Program-made: the position numbers and the translations under genes
The notes under the pieces: model-generated
Told to the model about the DNA's origin: nothing
The model's input: the letters and a program-made list of their open reading frames with translations, nothing else
The model's database searches: none
Shown here: positions 18,952 through 27,543 of the stretch, one piece after another
How the letters are laid out: every line of letters starts with the position of its first letter
Numbering within the stretch: position 1 is the first letter of the stretch
Source of the DNA: BRH-c25 sp012519325
GTDB taxonomy: Bacteria > Bacillota > Clostridia > Lutisporales > Lutisporaceae
DNA: 64,000 nt
Direction of reading: 5' to 3'
NCBI GenBank assembly: GCA_050950645.1
Contig: JBMNHZ010000002.1
Location: 62,001 to 126,000, forward strand

Positions 18952-19030
18952 TTTCATTCTCCTTTCATTTAATATAAATTATTATATTATCTGAGTTATC
19001 AGATAAATAATCGAACACACAGCGGTATGG

Positions 19031-20215
19031 TTAAAACAACATTTTCTTTATCTCTTCACCGAGAATCTTCATTCCATTTTTGATATCTTCTTCCGATGTA
19101 GTTGAATAATTCAATCGAAGAGTGTTTTTCACTCCACCGTTAGGATAAAATCCTTCACCCGGAACAAATGCAATTTTTCTTTTAAGACAATTTTTCTGTA
19201 GTTCCTTTGCATCCATATATTCGGGAAGAACTACCCATGTAAACAGCCCGCCCCTCGAGTGAGTAAAGCTGCATTCTTCCGGCAGGTATTCTCTAAGAGC
19301 CGACATCATTGCATCTCTTCTCTTTCTGTACAATTCTGCTATTTTAGCAATATGTGCATCCAAATCATTATCCCTTAGGTATCTGGCAATCTCCATTTGA
19401 GAAATTGTGGATGATTGCAGGCATGCAGCCTGTTCCATGAGATTATATTTTTCGAGTATTTCAGTTGAAGCACATACCCAAGCAAGTCTGTATCCCGGAG
19501 CAAGTATTTTTGAAAATGTTCCAAGATACACTACAAGTCCTTTTGTATCAAATGACTTTAATGTAGGCATCGGTTCCCCTTCAAATCTCAATTCTCCATA
19601 TGGATTGTCTTCCAATACAGGTATTTCATACCTGTTGATGATATTAATAAATTCTTTACGCTTTCTTACGCTCCACTCTCTTCCCGTTGGATTTTGGAAG
19701 TCAGGAATAACGTAAATCATTTTTACTTTGTCTTCCTTCGCAAGAACTTTCTCCAGCTCTGACATAATCATTCCGTCTTCTTCAGTAGGGATTTCAATAA
19801 ACCTCGGCTCAAAAATCTTGAATGCATTAATAGCTCCTAAGTACGAAGGACTTTCAAGAAGTACTATATCATCCTTATCCAGAAATATTTTACCGGAAAA
19901 GTCAAGTCCCATCTGAGAACCAGGTATTATTAAAATATGATCCATATCTGTTTTAATTCCTTGCTTTTTTGCCATTCTGTCGGCAATTTGCTGCCGCAGC
20001 TCGGGAAAACCTTCGGTTGAAGAATACTGCATAGCATTGCAGCCGTTCTCCTTCATAACATCCTGTGCAGCCTTTGTCATTTCTTCAACCGGAAACATTT
20101 CTTTTGCAGGCATCCCACCGGCAAAAGACAGCATTCCAGGCTGTGACAATACTTTCAGCATATCTCTGATTTCTGATCCGGTCTGTAATTTCATTCTGTT
20201 TGCATACTTTACCAT
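19031..20215 (-). CDS. PLP-dependent aminotransferase, class I/II (LysN/2-aminoadipate type)
   Basis: The 394-residue protein is a fold-type I aminotransferase related to 2-aminoadipate and aromatic or branched-chain transaminases and to the C-terminal domain of MocR regulators, but without a DNA-binding domain. Seen are MLSFAGGMPAKEMFP near residue 28, YVIPDFQNPTGREWS near 170 (substrate-binding Asn-Pro), EDNPYGELRF near 210, the PLP lysine in GTFSKILAPGYRL near 240 and the carboxylate-binding Arg in NTLRLNYS. GGGAGG precedes the start. Next to the enoate-reductase cluster and the GntR gene, it may start amino-acid fermentation by deamination. Confidence 0.85.
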   Translation of the reverse strand: MVKYANRMKLQTGSEIRDMLKVLSQPGMLSFAGGMPAKEMFPVEEMTKAAQDVMKENGCNAMQYSSTEGFPELRQQIADRMAKKQGIKTDMDHILIIPGSQMGLDFSGKIFLDKDDIVLLESPSYLGAINAFKIFEPRFIEIPTEEDGMIMSELEKVLAKEDKVKMIYVIPDFQNPTGREWSVRKRKEFINIINRYEIPVLEDNPYGELRFEGEPMPTLKSFDTKGLVVYLGTFSKILAPGYRLAWVCASTEILEKYNLMEQAACLQSSTISQMEIARYLRDNDLDAHIAKIAELYRKRRDAMMSALREYLPEECSFTHSRGGLFTWVVLPEYMDAKELQKNCLKRKIAFVPGEGFYPNGGVKNTLRLNYSTTSEEDIKNGMKILGEEIKKMLF

Positions 20216-20337
20216 TTACAAGCCTCCCTGTACTAAGGTATTTGTTATCTACATTATAAATCGATATGGCTGAAGTGTCATATTTAAGCCATTTTTTATA
20301 AAAAATATTAACATATAAAGATTTTTAGTCCGAATCC

Positions 20338-20381
20338 AAAAAAAAAACCTGATATTGTACTTTTTCAAATGCAATATCAGG
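20338..20381 (-). terminator. Terminator of the GntR gene
   Basis: Read on the minus strand, CCTGATATTG and CAATATCAGG form a 10-bp stem followed by a run of T (A20338-20347 on the plus strand). It separates the regulator from the aminotransferase, which therefore needs its own promoter. Confidence 0.85.
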
Positions 20382-20421
20382 GATTTAACAGCAGGTTTCT
20401 AAAAATAAAATTGAATAATTG

Positions 20422-21111
20422 CTAACGCAAGAAATACATTTCAAGCATCCCGCCGATATCTTGTGCAATCTCTTGCCGAGCAATTTCAGGAAGCCCTTTT
20501 TCTATGGCAAAAATAATTGCGTCATGACCTTTTTCACGATTTTGCAATTCTGTTCTGGATTTCTCAGAACCTATCAAATACTGCAGATAACACCTATTTC
20601 TTAAGGTATATATACCTATGTAGTCATACATGATTTTAAGGTATTTGTTTCCTGAGCTATTAACAATTTCAGTATGAAATTGGTAGTCAATCTTTGCTGC
20701 TTCTACCGGATTTTTATCGCTTGCAAGGCATTCTACATACTGTTCTTGAAGCTTATACAAATTGTCAAGCTGCTTTTTTGTTATAAATTTTGCTGCATAG
20801 TATGCGGCTGAACCCTCAACGCTGATTCTTGCTTCACAGATTTTAAGGCAATCAGCCATGCAAAATGGTGCAACCATCGGAATTTTATTCTTTTCTTTAA
20901 TCAGCAAGCCTTCAGCAATCAATGCATCGAAGGCATTTTTAACAGGAGAACGCGAAACACCCAGTTCGGCTGCAAACTTACTCTCATTCAATTTTGTATT
21001 TGGTTTCAATTTCAGTTCCAATATTTCCCGCCTCAAGCATTCGTAAATCAACTTACTAACTTGTTCAAAAGGGTGCTCTTTTTTAAGTTTGTTTAAATCT
21101 GCAGTATTCAT
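20422..21111 (-). CDS. GntR-family regulator (FadR/FCD subgroup)
   Basis: The 229-residue protein has an N-terminal winged helix (residues ~14-75) with the GntR signature LRREILELKLKPNTKLNESKF-type segment and ELGVSRSPVKNAFDALIAEG. A C-terminal all-helical FCD ligand domain follows, with the expected metal-binding residues (Asp near 105, His near 150, His near 197). FCD regulators sense small organic acids or amino-acid products. AGGAGG lies before the ATG. It likely controls the adjacent aminotransferase and enoate-reductase genes, but no operator was identified. Confidence 0.85.
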   Translation of the reverse strand: MNTADLNKLKKEHPFEQVSKLIYECLRREILELKLKPNTKLNESKFAAELGVSRSPVKNAFDALIAEGLLIKEKNKIPMVAPFCMADCLKICEARISVEGSAAYYAAKFITKKQLDNLYKLQEQYVECLASDKNPVEAAKIDYQFHTEIVNSSGNKYLKIMYDYIGIYTLRNRCYLQYLIGSEKSRTELQNREKGHDAIIFAIEKGLPEIARQEIAQDIGGMLEMYFLR

Positions 21112-21171
21112 ATTTTCCTCCTATTATTATCAATAAATAATTGTACGCCTGCTATATGCCTTTATCTTCAA

Positions 21172-22423
21172 TTATACATTTTTCTGGCTTTGGTTTATGT
21201 ACACTTCAGTATCACCCATTTTTACTGTTTTCAGTTCGGAAGTGAAAAGCCTGTTGTCAGGATGCTGCTCCATTATGTCAAGGACCTCGATCAGTTTGGT
21301 TAAATATTCCCTGATACTCAGCTCGGATATTTTTGCCCCAAATTTTTTGCAGGAAATAAAGGTCCAGCTTCTGATGGACTCGTTGCTTGTTATGGGCTCG
21401 AAATTATAAAGAGTTTTATATATATCTATGACTCTGTCGGTAAGCTCCTGAAATTCTTCCGTATTAAGCTTATGAAGCCTTATTACGGGCTGTCTCACAT
21501 CATGTAAAACAGAATTGGATTTATCTATGGCATCTCCAAGCCTCTGGGATAGAGCCTCGTATGTCCTTATGCCTTTTTCGGGGTTTTCAAAGAAATCATT
21601 GGTAGCGGCAAAAACAAACATACAGCTTCCCAGCTCTCCTGAACAGCATATATCAATTATATTTCTAAGGTTTTCATAGGAAACCTTTCTTATATCCATT
21701 CTTTCATTCATAATCAGCTCGAGCTCGTCTATAAGAATTATCAGGCCGCTGTATCCCAGCAGCTTGATCAGCTTCACGAAAGCCTTCAGGAAGTCAATTG
21801 AATTGAGCCTGTCAACACCTCCGATCACATCAAACTTTGCTTTAAGGCCTGCGGGAATATTCTTTTCCCCCATCAGCCAGGAGGCTATGGTGTCGGACAA
21901 TGTTCTGTCCTTTTCTATTCTTGCTCTTATATATGCCAGAAAAGCCCTTGCAAAGGACATATTATACCTGTTAAGTGAGGCAATAACATGATTTATTTCT
22001 GCTGCTGCACTGTTTTTGTTTGTTGATTCCTGAAGCCTTGAAATCCAAAGGTCAAAAATGCTCTCAAAGCTTGCGGCGGAGTCTCCGGTAACATTAAGGC
22101 TAAGATTATGCATAACATGGTAATACAAATGCTCAAGATTATTGAACCTGAAGCCCCGATCCACCTGTATTTTTGATACAATGAAATCGTTCTTTACAGC
22201 AGCTTGTTTGATAACATTCATAAAAAAGGATTTTCCGGATCCGTATTCTCCATTCAGAAACTTCACAGTGCCGCTGCCTTCGGAGACCAATTGAAAACAT
22301 CTCTGGAATTCCTTAATCTCCTTGTTTCTTCCAACACAGAGCAGTTCCAGATCGCAATCAGGGAACAACACCGTTTTTCAGTGCATTTATTATATTTCTT
22401 GCTCTTTGCACAGTTAGCTCCAT
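21172..22423 (-). pseudogene. BREX-type (DUF2791) P-loop ATPase with a +1 frameshift at CCC-TGA near codon 21
   Basis: From GTG 22371 downward the frame encodes a 399-residue AAA-type ATPase of the BREX ATP-binding class: Walker A LNGEYGSGKSFF, Walker B LIILIDELELI, and VGRNKEI near the front. The true start is the ATG at 22423, which has AAGGAG at ideal distance and reads ELTVQRARNIINALKNGVV, the usual family N-terminus, before meeting CCC-TGA at about 22360. Slipping one base (CCC to CCT) continues directly into DCDLELLCVGR. This could be a sequencing error, a mutation, or programmed +1 frameshifting. No other BREX genes are nearby. Its function as a solitary gene is not known. Confidence 0.8.
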
Positions 22424-22672
22424 AATTGGCTCTCCTTAGTTTTTATTATATTTCATTAAATTCGACATAATGGAATAATTTCCTCCTCAAATTATCAGAA
22501 GATAAGTGCAGAGCTATATATAATGATATAACGAAAGCTCCTTCAAAATTATCCGGTTTTGTTCCTGGATGTTTATGAGTATGGAGTTCTATTGTCGTAA
22601 CATAGCAAATTATATGATATACTCTAACTATAATTTACTACAGCTAACCGGTTTTATGAGGAAGAATCAATT

Positions 22673-24715
22673 ATGTTGAAAAGACTGTTAATTTTTATAG
22701 TTATGTTAATTATACTATATACATCTTTTCCCTTTACGGAATATGTAGTTCACGCTGAGGGAGAGACTCTCCGGGTTGCATTTAATAATAATGCGGTACC
22801 ATATCATTTTACTGATAAGGACGGAGATTATAAGGGTATGCATATAGATATGATAAATTGGATTGCTGAGCAAAAGAATTTAAATATTGTCTATGTTCCA
22901 TACGATACCAATGATGAATGCCTTAATGCACTCAATAGCAGTTCGGTAGATTTAATTCTTGGTCATAAGACAAACGACAATGCAGCGAAGGGGCTGAGAT
23001 ACACCAATGAGATGTCTTCTTCCTCATTATGCTTGATAGTACCCAATGAGCTTGCGGAGACATTGAAAAATACAACAAATTATAGAAAATATAGTGCTGT
23101 AATTGAATATGGTTCTGCTCCAAATTCCTATATGACAAAAACGGGTATTCAAAGATATTTAGCTCAGGGAAATCAGCTTTCGGTGTTTGAGGCACTAATT
23201 AGTGGACAAGCAGATATGGCATTGGCTGTATATGATAGCTGCATATACTTACTTAACGAAAGAGGATTAAGAGATAAATACACAATATTACGCAGTTATA
23301 TTTCGCCTGTAAGTTATGCTATGCTGGTTCGGCAGACTGACATGGCCCTATTAAACCTGCTGAACTCCGGTCTCACAGAAATGCGGGCAAGCGGAGTTTA
23401 TGAAAACATATACAAGCAGTGGAGGGTAGAGTATAATCAGATATTTGACCCAAAAACAATCAGAAGAATTGGCATAATAGCAGCTATGATAGCTTGTTCT
23501 GCAGTAGCAATTGCTTTGTTTAATTTTGTGATAAACAGGATACTAAAAAAGAAAGTAGCGGAGAAAACCAAGGAATTGCAGGATGTGAATGCAGAACTGG
23601 ATAGGCGTATGATACAGATTGAAAGTGAGAGCCGTATACGTTATGGGATGATAGAATACGCCCATAGCGGAATGGTATCCTTTGATGCGAATTATCGCAT
23701 TGTGTTAATGAACCAAGCTGCACTAAAGATCAGTAATGAAAAAGAGACTTGCCTGGGTAGTGATATACGTAAACTGAATGTTTTTGGTGACATACTTAAA
23801 AATATAAACTACGATATTTTCTCTCTTAATAGCTATGGCGAAAAAGATGGTCATCCTGTCACACTGGAGTTGGGTGATTTAGATAAGAAGCGGATGTACC
23901 GTTATAACCTTTATCGTTCGCGGGATGAAAGCGGTATAAGCAGTGTGCTGTTAAACGTAGAGGATGTTACTGCTGAAGAGCGTAAGAAGCAGGAGCTGTT
24001 TGATCAGGAAAAAAATCGTTCTATCAACCATTTGGCAGCAGGCATAGCTCATGAGATAAAAAATCCTCTTATGGCTATTCGTACAGCTGCTTCTTTGCTT
24101 AAAACCCAAGGAAATGATCCTGAAGTACAGGAGGCTTTTGTAAAGTTCATACCCAATGAAGTTGATCGAATCAATCAACTGATAGAGGGTTTGATTAACT
24201 ATGCACGTCCTATTAAAAGGAAAAGTGAGGTGGTTAATATTGCTGCTGTTATTAGGGAATGCCTGTATTTGACTAATATTGCGGCAAAGCATGACCGTGT
24301 TCGTTTTAAGATTGACTTGGATGATTCAGCGGTTATTTATGTTAATAAAGACAGGATAAAGCAATCCTTGATAAATATCATCCTGAATGGTATTGAATCT
24401 ATGGAGAAGAAACTCCAAAGTGAACCAAATAATTCATTATTAATGACTATCAGTATACACAAGGATACGAAATTTGTTTGGGTATACATACGTGATGAGG
24501 GGGTAGGTATGAGTGAAACAGATATTAAGCGATGTACAGAACCGTTCTATACTACAAAAACTGCGGGTACGGGGCTGGGTCTTGCACTGGTAAAACAGTT
24601 TTTAGAAGAAAATGACGGGATATTAGATATATGCAGCAAGGTAGGTTTTTATACTGAAATAATGCTTAAATTCAGGAGGCATGATAGTAATGAAGCGCAG
24701 AATATTAATAATTGA
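22673..24715 (+). CDS. Sensor histidine kinase with an extracellular solute-binding (SBP_bac_3) domain
   Basis: The 680-residue protein starts with a signal segment (residues 1-29). An SBP_bac_3 domain follows (~32-255: LRVAFNNNAVPYHFTDKDG; SVDLILGHKTND), then one membrane helix (~265-288) and a coiled linker. A PAS-like domain comes next (~325-430), then the kinase core: H-box LAAGIAHEIKNPLMAIR (His near 460), N-box NIILNGIESM, G1 DEGVGMS and G2 TAGTGLGLAL. It should detect an amino acid or similar solute outside the cell and phosphorylate the NtrC-type regulator that follows, whose start lies within this gene's last 30 bases. The target is most likely the downstream uptake operon. Confidence 0.88.
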   Translation: MLKRLLIFIVMLIILYTSFPFTEYVVHAEGETLRVAFNNNAVPYHFTDKDGDYKGMHIDMINWIAEQKNLNIVYVPYDTNDECLNALNSSSVDLILGHKTNDNAAKGLRYTNEMSSSSLCLIVPNELAETLKNTTNYRKYSAVIEYGSAPNSYMTKTGIQRYLAQGNQLSVFEALISGQADMALAVYDSCIYLLNERGLRDKYTILRSYISPVSYAMLVRQTDMALLNLLNSGLTEMRASGVYENIYKQWRVEYNQIFDPKTIRRIGIIAAMIACSAVAIALFNFVINRILKKKVAEKTKELQDVNAELDRRMIQIESESRIRYGMIEYAHSGMVSFDANYRIVLMNQAALKISNEKETCLGSDIRKLNVFGDILKNINYDIFSLNSYGEKDGHPVTLELGDLDKKRMYRYNLYRSRDESGISSVLLNVEDVTAEERKKQELFDQEKNRSINHLAAGIAHEIKNPLMAIRTAASLLKTQGNDPEVQEAFVKFIPNEVDRINQLIEGLINYARPIKRKSEVVNIAAVIRECLYLTNIAAKHDRVRFKIDLDDSAVIYVNKDRIKQSLINIILNGIESMEKKLQSEPNNSLLMTISIHKDTKFVWVYIRDEGVGMSETDIKRCTEPFYTTKTAGTGLGLALVKQFLEENDGILDICSKVGFYTEIMLKFRRHDSNEAQNINN

Positions 24716-26060
24716 TGATGAGTTGAGTACGTGCACGTTACTTTCCTTGGCATTAAGGCAGGATTATGATGTCAAATATGCTACGACAGCTATGGACGGT
24801 CTTGCCATGATTGAGCATGATAGCTTTGACTTGGTGCTGCTTGATTTGATAATAGGAAATGATAATGGCGTGGAAGTACTTAAACAGATAAAGAAATATG
24901 ATGAAAGCATAGTTGTTATTATGATGACTGCATTTGGCAGTATCAAAACCTCTGTTGAAGCTATGAAAAACGGTGCCTTCACATATCTTTCCAAACCGCT
25001 GGATGTAGAGGAAGTACGTGTGTTTATTGAACAGGCACTGACTGTGCGTCGTTTGAACGATGATGTGGGTTTTCTCTCCGGCGAACTCAAAAAACGGTTT
25101 CAGTATAAGGAAATGATAGGAAAAAGTCCGCGTATGCAGCAGGTATATGGACTGATAGAGAAGCTGAAGGACATAGACAGCAATGTTACTATTACAGGAG
25201 AGAGCGGAACCGGAAAGGAACTGGTCGCTCGGGCTATACATTTTTCCGGCAAGCGCAGCAAGGAACGATTCGTAGTTATCAATTGTGCTGCTATTCCTGA
25301 GAACCTTTTGGAAGAAGAACTCTTTGGTCATAAGCGCGGTTCGTTTACAGGGGCTACCCATGATAAAAAAGGGAAGTTTGAAATTGCCGATCGTGGGACT
25401 GTATTCCTTGATGAAATAGGTGATATGCCCTTGGGACTTCAAAGCAAACTGCTTCGTGTGATACAGCAGAAAGAATTCACTGCATTGGGCTGCTCAGATG
25501 TGCGGAAGGTAGATGTGCGGATAGTTGCTGCTACTAATCGAAATCTTGCGAATATGGTACGGGAAGGGAAGTTCCGAGAGGATTTGTATTATCGCCTGAA
25601 TGTAGTGAATATACCTATGCCTGCGCTTCGCGAGCGGAAAGAAGACATACCGTTGTTGTGCAGACACTTTATTAAGCAGTTCAACCGTGAACAAAACAAA
25701 TCCGTGAAGCGGATTTCTCCTGAGGCAGAGAAGCAGTTATATTCATACGACTATCCCGGAAATGTTAGACAACTTGGCAACATACTTGAATATGCAATGA
25801 TACTTTCAAATGGTGAGGAAATAGGCATAGAGAACCTTCCGCTGGAGATGAAAAACGGATTGCGTCCGATTATGCCAAGAAACTCAGTGAATAGTCTGAA
25901 GGACATGTTAGCAGGAATGCCTATCAAGCAAATAGAATCCATAGCAATAGAAGCTACTCTATCAAAGAATGGAGGACGCCGCGATTTGACCGCCAAAGAA
26001 TTAGGAATAAGTGTGCGCAGCTTACAAAACAAAATTATAGAATATGGAATAAAGGTATAA
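24690..26060 (+). CDS. NtrC-type sigma-54-dependent response regulator
   Basis: Start 24690 is used because GGAGG (24675-24679) is then well spaced; ATG 24681 would sit almost on it. The 456-residue protein has a receiver domain (IIDDE at 7-11, phospho-acceptor Asp near 52) and an AAA+ domain with Walker A GESGTGKE near 170. The sigma-54 contact loop is HKRGSFTGATHD, a GSFTGA form of GAFTGA. A short Fis-type helix-turn-helix lies at the end (ELGISVRSLQNKI). It forms a two-component pair with the upstream sensor. The gene is followed within 135 bases by a good sigma-54 promoter, its expected target. Confidence 0.93.
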   Translation: MKRRILIIDDELSTCTLLSLALRQDYDVKYATTAMDGLAMIEHDSFDLVLLDLIIGNDNGVEVLKQIKKYDESIVVIMMTAFGSIKTSVEAMKNGAFTYLSKPLDVEEVRVFIEQALTVRRLNDDVGFLSGELKKRFQYKEMIGKSPRMQQVYGLIEKLKDIDSNVTITGESGTGKELVARAIHFSGKRSKERFVVINCAAIPENLLEEELFGHKRGSFTGATHDKKGKFEIADRGTVFLDEIGDMPLGLQSKLLRVIQQKEFTALGCSDVRKVDVRIVAATNRNLANMVREGKFREDLYYRLNVVNIPMPALRERKEDIPLLCRHFIKQFNREQNKSVKRISPEAEKQLYSYDYPGNVRQLGNILEYAMILSNGEEIGIENLPLEMKNGLRPIMPRNSVNSLKDMLAGMPIKQIESIAIEATLSKNGGRRDLTAKELGISVRSLQNKIIEYGIKV

Positions 26061-26076
26061 ATACTAAAATGTATTT

Positions 26077-26125
26077 AACAACGGCAATTTTTGCGTGTCA
26101 CATGCAAATATTGCCGTTGTTATTT
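26077..26125 (+). terminator. Large hairpin: terminator and/or activator site
   Basis: AACAACGGCAAT (26077-26088) pairs with ATTGCCGTTGTT (26110-26121) and a T-rich tract follows, so it can end the regulator transcript. Inside the loop is a 19-bp near-perfect dyad, TTTGCGTGTCACATGCAAA (26090-26108), centred 81 bases before the -24 element of the sigma-54 promoter. That is a suitable distance for an upstream activating sequence bound by the response regulator. Confidence 0.6.
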
Positions 26126-26179
26126 TTCAGTTCTATCTGAAAGAGGCTAAAAGTATTGATAATTAAGGTAAATTAAAAT

Positions 26180-26195
26180 TGGCATCACTTTTGCA
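26180..26195 (+). promoter_or_regulatory. Sigma-54 promoter
   Basis: TGGCAT-CACTT-TTGCA agrees with the -24/-12 consensus TGGCAC-N5-TTGCA at all but one base, with correct GG/GC spacing. It lies between a sigma-54 activator gene and a peptide-type ABC operon. Before the IS insertion it would have stood about 40 bases ahead of the first ATG of that operon. Confidence 0.85.
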
Positions 26196-26218
26196 AATAA
26201 ATTATTATATAAAATGAT

Positions 26219-27518
26219 GACTCTGTAAAGTTAACATGAAAGATTAGCACAATGTTTCGTAAAATAGCTCTAAATTCCGCAAACAAGTTAGTAACTGCTT
26301 CCCTATGGATGGTCAAGGGTAAAATGAACAGGCTAGCGCCTGCCCAGTGACAATCCACAGTACAGCAGTTAGATTAGAACTATGCAGAATTTAGGCTACA
26401 AGTAAAAACTTTCGTTTTTGCTTGGGTGAAAGTTTCAAGCCGGCAACTTGAGCTGGCGTAAGGCCATCAAGGGATGAATGAGGTCTGACGAAGTTAAAAA
26501 AGAACACGAACATACTAATCAGGTTATTGGCTGAAGCAAAGGAATTGAACCCCTGTTTCGTCTTGTACCAAGCCTTGAACTGATGGTGGAAGGATTCAAT
26601 CAGGTTGTTTGATATATCATCCTTGAATGATTCAACTCTAATATGCTTTACATCGTTGAAAATGGATTTTACAGGCACTTTGTATGCACTGTAACGATCC
26701 GAAACAATAGCACCTGGTTTACCTAGAACCTTGGCTGATTCTAATAATGAGAAGGCTTGTGGAGAATCACGATGTGGTGATAGATGATAACCCAAAATAA
26801 ACCTGGTTTCAGAGTCAACGATGAACCAGATGTAATGTTTTGTACCATTTATCTTAACCACAGTCTCATCGGTATGCCACTCATCAGAGTCGAAGTTAAG
26901 GGCTGGCATTAGCTGCAAGCTGAAGTTTTGGAACATGGGAGCGAATTTCTTGCACCAATCGCTGATAGTAGTATGAGAAACTTTGACATTAAAGGCTATC
27001 TGAAATATCAAAGCGATATTTCTAAAAGAGTTCTTTCCAAGGTAGAACATAGAAAGAGCTGTGATGATCAGATGAACCGGATGTCTCATACGCTTGAAGT
27101 CAGTTTTGCCAAACAGGCTTGACATGGAAACAGCATCTACAGAAGTATGTTTGGCAACAAAGAACGAATGATAGCAAGACTTATCACCGCAACGATAGTT
27201 GGTGTAGTGCTTGTAGTCGTGATGGATGAAGGATGCCTTGCCACATACAGGGCATCGAGGATAGTTCTGCATCTCCCTGACAGCAGGTCGGTCAGGTGCA
27301 AACTGGTGATTGCAGTTGCGGCATAGATATTTTTGATAACCATCTTTATCTTTGCCGAAACGATAAAATGAATGATTATTGTTGCATCGTGGACACCTTA
27401 ATGATACAATTTTTTGCATGAGAACTTGCTCCTTTCTGGGAGGTAAAGTGTTTTGTCGCAAAAACATTGTACCAGAAAGTGTAGCAGGTTCTCAATTTTC
27501 ATTTAACTTTACAAAACG
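26219..27518 (-). mobile_element. IS6-like insertion sequence, 1.3 kb, with 8-bp target duplication
   Basis: The ends GACTCTGTAAAGTTAA (left) and CGTTTTGTAAAGTTAA (right, read inward) are inverted repeats. They enclose one transposase on the minus strand. The element is flanked by direct repeats AAAATGAT at 26211-26218 and 27519-27526. An 8-bp duplication and a GGCTCTG-like end are hallmarks of the IS6 family. Removing the element rejoins the sigma-54 promoter to the GGGAGG ribosome site and ATG at 27544. The remaining non-coding part of the IS (26219-26390) holds nothing else. Confidence 0.85.
26391..27419 (-). CDS. DDE transposase of the IS6-like element, with N-terminal zinc ribbons
   Basis: The ATG at 27419 has AAAGGAG ten bases upstream. 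The 342-residue protein begins with two zinc-ribbon-like units (CPRC...CRNC and CPVC...CGDKSC, residues ~9-80), then a helix-turn-helix region, then the DDE core: WHTDETVVKINGTKHYIWFI (first Asp), IVSDRYSAYKV (second Asp) and NNLIESFHHQFKAW (Glu). It looks intact, so the element may be active. It cuts the sigma-54 regulated operon from its promoter. Confidence 0.85.
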   Translation of the reverse strand: MQKIVSLRCPRCNNNHSFYRFGKDKDGYQKYLCRNCNHQFAPDRPAVREMQNYPRCPVCGKASFIHHDYKHYTNYRCGDKSCYHSFFVAKHTSVDAVSMSSLFGKTDFKRMRHPVHLIITALSMFYLGKNSFRNIALIFQIAFNVKVSHTTISDWCKKFAPMFQNFSLQLMPALNFDSDEWHTDETVVKINGTKHYIWFIVDSETRFILGYHLSPHRDSPQAFSLLESAKVLGKPGAIVSDRYSAYKVPVKSIFNDVKHIRVESFKDDISNNLIESFHHQFKAWYKTKQGFNSFASANNLISMFVFFFNFVRPHSSLDGLTPAQVAGLKLSPKQKRKFLLVA

Positions 27519-27543
27519 AAAATGATTTTAGGGAGGTAAAAAA

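Noticed and set aside
21172..22371. Treating the BREX-like ATPase as starting at GTG 22371
   Set aside because: That start has no ribosome site, whereas ATG 22423 has AAGGAG and supplies the missing family N-terminus in the other frame.
24681..24689. Earlier ATG for the sigma-54 regulator
   Set aside because: It lies one base behind GGAGG, too close for initiation; ATG 24690 is correctly spaced.
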